A stretch of DNA of 9,344 nt, from assembly GCA_021794705.1 (NCBI GenBank), contig JAJYQH010000002.1, positions 1 to 9,344 of the forward strand, given 5' to 3'. Shown in pieces: positions 7,292 to 9,344 of this stretch (position 1 is its first letter; every line of letters begins with the position of its first letter). The notes beneath the pieces were generated by a model, which was not told where the DNA came from, did not search any database, and saw only the letters and a list, made by a program, of their open reading frames with translations. A program made the translations under genes and the position numbers. Origin of the DNA: Actinomycetes bacterium. Its GTDB lineage: Bacteria; Actinomycetota; Actinomycetes; Propionibacteriales; Propionibacteriaceae.

Positions 7292-8683
7292 TCAACGCCA
7301 CCCGGGGGCGGATTGTTCCATCACGAGGTCGGAATCTGCTCCGGCGCCGGCCTCCAGCCGGGCCGCGCCGTGGGCCTGGGGACGCCGCACGAACAGCAGG
7401 GCGACCAGTCCGGCGAGCAGCACGAGCGCGATTCCGACGATGCCGACACGGTCGCCCCCCATCGCCGCGAAGACGCCGAACAGCGCCGGGGCGAGGAACG
7501 ACACCGCCCGTCCGGTGGTCGTGTAGAGGCCGAACAGTTCCTGCTCCCGCCCGTGGGGCGCCAGGCGGGTGAGGTAGGTGCGGCTGCTCGACTGGGCGGG
7601 TCCCACCCACAGGCACAGGATCAGCCCGAAGATCCAGAACATCCCGGCGCCGTGAACGAACAGGAGGACGACGGCGGTGCTCACCAGTGCGATGAGCGAC
7701 GTCATGATGATCGCCTTGGGGCCCACCCTGTCCTCGACGATGCCCGCGGTCACGGCGCCCAGCGCGGCGACCACGTTGGCGGCGATGCCGAACACGAGCA
7801 CGTCGCTCGGGCTGAGGCCGTAGACGCTGGTGGCGAGGATCGCGCCGAAGGTGAAGATCGCCGCCAGGCCGTCGCGGTAGAGGGCGCTCGCGCCGAGGAA
7901 CCAGACCGCGGTGCGCTCGGAGCGCCAGAGCCGGCGCAGGTCGCGGCCGAGGATGCGGTACGACTCGGTGACGCTCACGGCCGGCGTCCGGACGCCGCGG
8001 GCCGGGTCGCGGACGGCGACGAACATCGGGATCGCGAAGACGGCGAACCAGGCCGCGCACAGCAGGGCCACCATCCGGTAGGGCAGCCCGGGGTCGGCGC
8101 TCACGCCGAAGAACGGCACCTTGGGCTTGATGAACACGAAGTAGCTGACGGCGAGCAGCACGATGCCGCCGAAGTAGCCCAATGACCAGCCGATCCCCGA
8201 CACCCTGCCGACCGTGCGGGGCGTGGAGACGAGCTTGAGCATCGAGTGGTACGAGACGCCGGCGAACTCGCTGAACACGTTGCCGGCACCGAGCAGCACC
8301 AGGCCGAGCAGCAGGTACGCGGGGTCGGCCTTGACGAGCACCATGAGCACCATGTCGAGCACCGTGAGGGCCGTGAAGATGCCGAGGTTGCGCATCCGGC
8401 GTCCGGCCCGATCGGCCCGCTGCCCGATGACGGGGGCCGTGATCGCGATGACGAACCCCGCCAGGGTCATGCTCAGCGACACCCACTGGGCGCCCGACCG
8501 GGCGCCGCCCTTGGGCGCCACCATGTCGGCCACGTAGACGGAGAACACGAACGTGGTGATGACGGCGTGGAAACCGGAGGCGCCCCAGTCCCACAGCCCC
8601 CAGCTGATGACCCGTCCCCAGCTCGGCGGCCGGCCGGCCTCCTCGGCGTCCGGTTCCGCCGACGGCGGCGTCAGGCCTGCCAT
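7292..8683 (-). CDS. MFS transporter, UMF1/Atg22-like family
   Basis: A 463-residue inner-membrane carrier with about 12 hydrophobic segments. The opening helix has WGLWDWGASGFHAVITTFVF (28-47), the UMF1/Atg22 hallmark. The MFS loop motif GQRADRAGRR (87-96) follows helix 2-3. RVSGIGWSLGYFGG (160-173) is another family signature. The second half has GPAQSSSRTYLTRLAPHGRE (361-380) and GLYTTTGRAVSFLAPALFG (385-403). Yeast Atg22 exports amino acids from the vacuole; bacterial substrates are unknown, so none is assigned. The ATG at 8683 overlaps the end of the upstream phosphodiesterase gene by 13 nt and only a weak ribosome site is seen, so translation is probably coupled. The last codons overlap a possible rbpA promoter. 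Confidence 0.88.
   Translation of the reverse strand: MAGLTPPSAEPDAEEAGRPPSWGRVISWGLWDWGASGFHAVITTFVFSVYVADMVAPKGGARSGAQWVSLSMTLAGFVIAITAPVIGQRADRAGRRMRNLGIFTALTVLDMVLMVLVKADPAYLLLGLVLLGAGNVFSEFAGVSYHSMLKLVSTPRTVGRVSGIGWSLGYFGGIVLLAVSYFVFIKPKVPFFGVSADPGLPYRMVALLCAAWFAVFAIPMFVAVRDPARGVRTPAVSVTESYRILGRDLRRLWRSERTAVWFLGASALYRDGLAAIFTFGAILATSVYGLSPSDVLVFGIAANVVAALGAVTAGIVEDRVGPKAIIMTSLIALVSTAVVLLFVHGAGMFWIFGLILCLWVGPAQSSSRTYLTRLAPHGREQELFGLYTTTGRAVSFLAPALFGVFAAMGGDRVGIVGIALVLLAGLVALLFVRRPQAHGAARLEAGAGADSDLVMEQSAPGWR
7294..7319 (-). promoter_or_regulatory. Candidate sigma-R/SigH-type promoter of rbpA
   Basis: On the minus strand the sequence reads GGAACA, 16 nt, then CGTT (equivalently GGAAC, 18 nt, GTT). 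This fits the GGAA(T/C)-N18-GTT consensus of the Streptomyces sigma-R and mycobacterial SigH class of ECF sigma factors. It lies in the last codons of the upstream transporter gene, in the right orientation, with the start of transcription expected about 85-90 nt before the rbpA ATG. In Streptomyces coelicolor, rbpA is a known sigma-R target, which makes the match more credible. No good TANNNT housekeeping box was seen in the leader. Confidence 0.5.
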
Positions 8684-9344
8684 CGTCCGGCCCTGACGAG
8701 CACGTTCTTGAGCACGTCGATGGCGTCGGTGATGATCCCGTCGACACCGAGGTGCAGCAGCCTGCGCATCTCGTCGGCCTCGTCGACGTCCCAGACGTGC
8801 ACCTTCATGCCGCGCCGGTGCGCCGCGTCGAGGAACCTCGGCGTGACGATCGTCACCCGGCGTCCGGCCACCGTGTGGTGCACGGGCACCTGGAACGCGG
8901 CGCCCGGGGTGTTGACGAGCCCCGGCAGCAGGGGGGTCGCGACCGTGTAGAGCACGGCGGAGCGGCCGGCGGCGGTGGCGACCCGCCCACCGGTGAGGTC
9001 GCGGAACCGGCGCAGGCTGGCGTCCGAGAACGACGCCACGCAGACCCGTCCCTCGGCACCGGCGTCCCTCAGCAGGCGCACGAGCGGGACGAGGGCCTCG
9101 GGCGTCTTGATGTCGATGTTGAACCGGGCGTCGGGGAACTCCTCGAGCACCTCGGCCATGGTCGGGAGGGGTTCGCGGCCCCCGATCCGCACCGCCCGCA
9201 ACTCGGTGAGCGTGAAGTCGCCGACCCGCCCCTGGTGGTCACTCACCCGGTCGAGACGGTCGTCGTGCAGGACGACGAGGTGACCGTCGGCGCTCGCGTG
9301 CACGTCGGTCTCGAGGTAGCGGTAGCCGAGGGAGACGGCGTTGC
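8671..9344 (-). CDS. Glycerophosphodiester phosphodiesterase, N-terminus beyond the window
   Basis: A GDPD/UgpQ-type enzyme that would cleave glycerophosphodiesters to glycerol-3-phosphate and an alcohol. The reading frame is open to the window edge, so the start and the first catalytic HRG motif are missing; about 224 codons are present. Visible motifs are RYLETDVHASADGHLVVLHD, carrying the metal-binding Glu/Asp and the conserved His-Asp, then FNIDIK in place of the common NxEIK, and a C-terminal VWDVDEADEMRRLLHLGVDG with IITDAID. The family usually ends in TDRPD or TDYPD; here TDAID. No signal peptide can be judged. An internal GTG at 9303 is not a credible start because it falls after the Glu-Thr-Asp motif. 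The gene is followed, with a 13-nt overlap, by the transporter. Confidence 0.88.
   Translation of the reverse strand, partial: NAVSLGYRYLETDVHASADGHLVVLHDDRLDRVSDHQGRVGDFTLTELRAVRIGGREPLPTMAEVLEEFPDARFNIDIKTPEALVPLVRLLRDAGAEGRVCVASFSDASLRRFRDLTGGRVATAAGRSAVLYTVATPLLPGLVNTPGAAFQVPVHHTVAGRRVTIVTPRFLDAAHRRGMKVHVWDVDEADEMRRLLHLGVDGIITDAIDVLKNVLVRAGRWQA

Noticed and set aside
6858..8747. Minus-strand open frame of 629 codons across rbpA and the transporter
   Set aside because: It is out of frame with two well-supported proteins and has biased composition.

Overview
The window is a gene-dense stretch of chromosome from a high-GC (roughly 70% G+C) actinobacterium. RbpA, the actinobacterial RNA polymerase-binding protein, is the strongest marker. 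An Lnt/FxsA/RbpA neighbourhood, a stand-alone actinobacterial-type 5'-3' exonuclease and at least two genes that look leaderless fit this. The presence of MetW beside MetX makes a deep-branching class such as Acidimicrobiia plausible, but that placement is inference.

Layout. (1) Positions 1-134 are a leader with a small hairpin and a leaderless-type -10 element. (2) Positions 135-3265 (+) hold a methionine cluster: metY (O-acetylhomoserine sulfhydrylase), metX (homoserine O-acetyltransferase) and metW, which overlaps metX by 8 nt. (3) Positions 3223-4203 (-) encode a 5'-3' exonuclease, convergent with and overlapping metW. (4) Positions 4204-4246 are a compact divergent promoter region with an imperfect inverted repeat. 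(5) Positions 4247-6857 (+) hold an Lrp/AsnC regulator, lnt (apolipoprotein N-acyltransferase, 4-nt overlap) and an fxsA-family membrane protein. (6) Positions 6868-7200 (-) encode RbpA, convergent with fxsA. Its leader carries a match to the sigma-R/SigH type of promoter, lying inside the 3' end of the next gene. (7) Positions 7292-9344 (-) hold a UMF1/Atg22-like MFS transporter and, overlapping it by 13 nt, a glycerophosphodiester phosphodiesterase cut off by the window end.

How the genes work together. MetX acetylates homoserine and MetY replaces the acetyl group with sulfide to give homocysteine; MetW is the usual partner of MetX. Lnt adds the third acyl chain to lipoproteins. RbpA supports housekeeping transcription initiation. 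The phosphodiesterase and the transporter are probably one transcription unit, but their joint role is unknown.

All protein genes belong to recognisable families. I saw no mobile element, CRISPR array, tRNA, rRNA, defence cassette or new multi-gene system. The items most worth a second look are regulatory: the candidate stress promoter of rbpA, the symmetrical exonuclease/lrp promoter region, and a 12-bp element shared by the metY and metX upstream regions.
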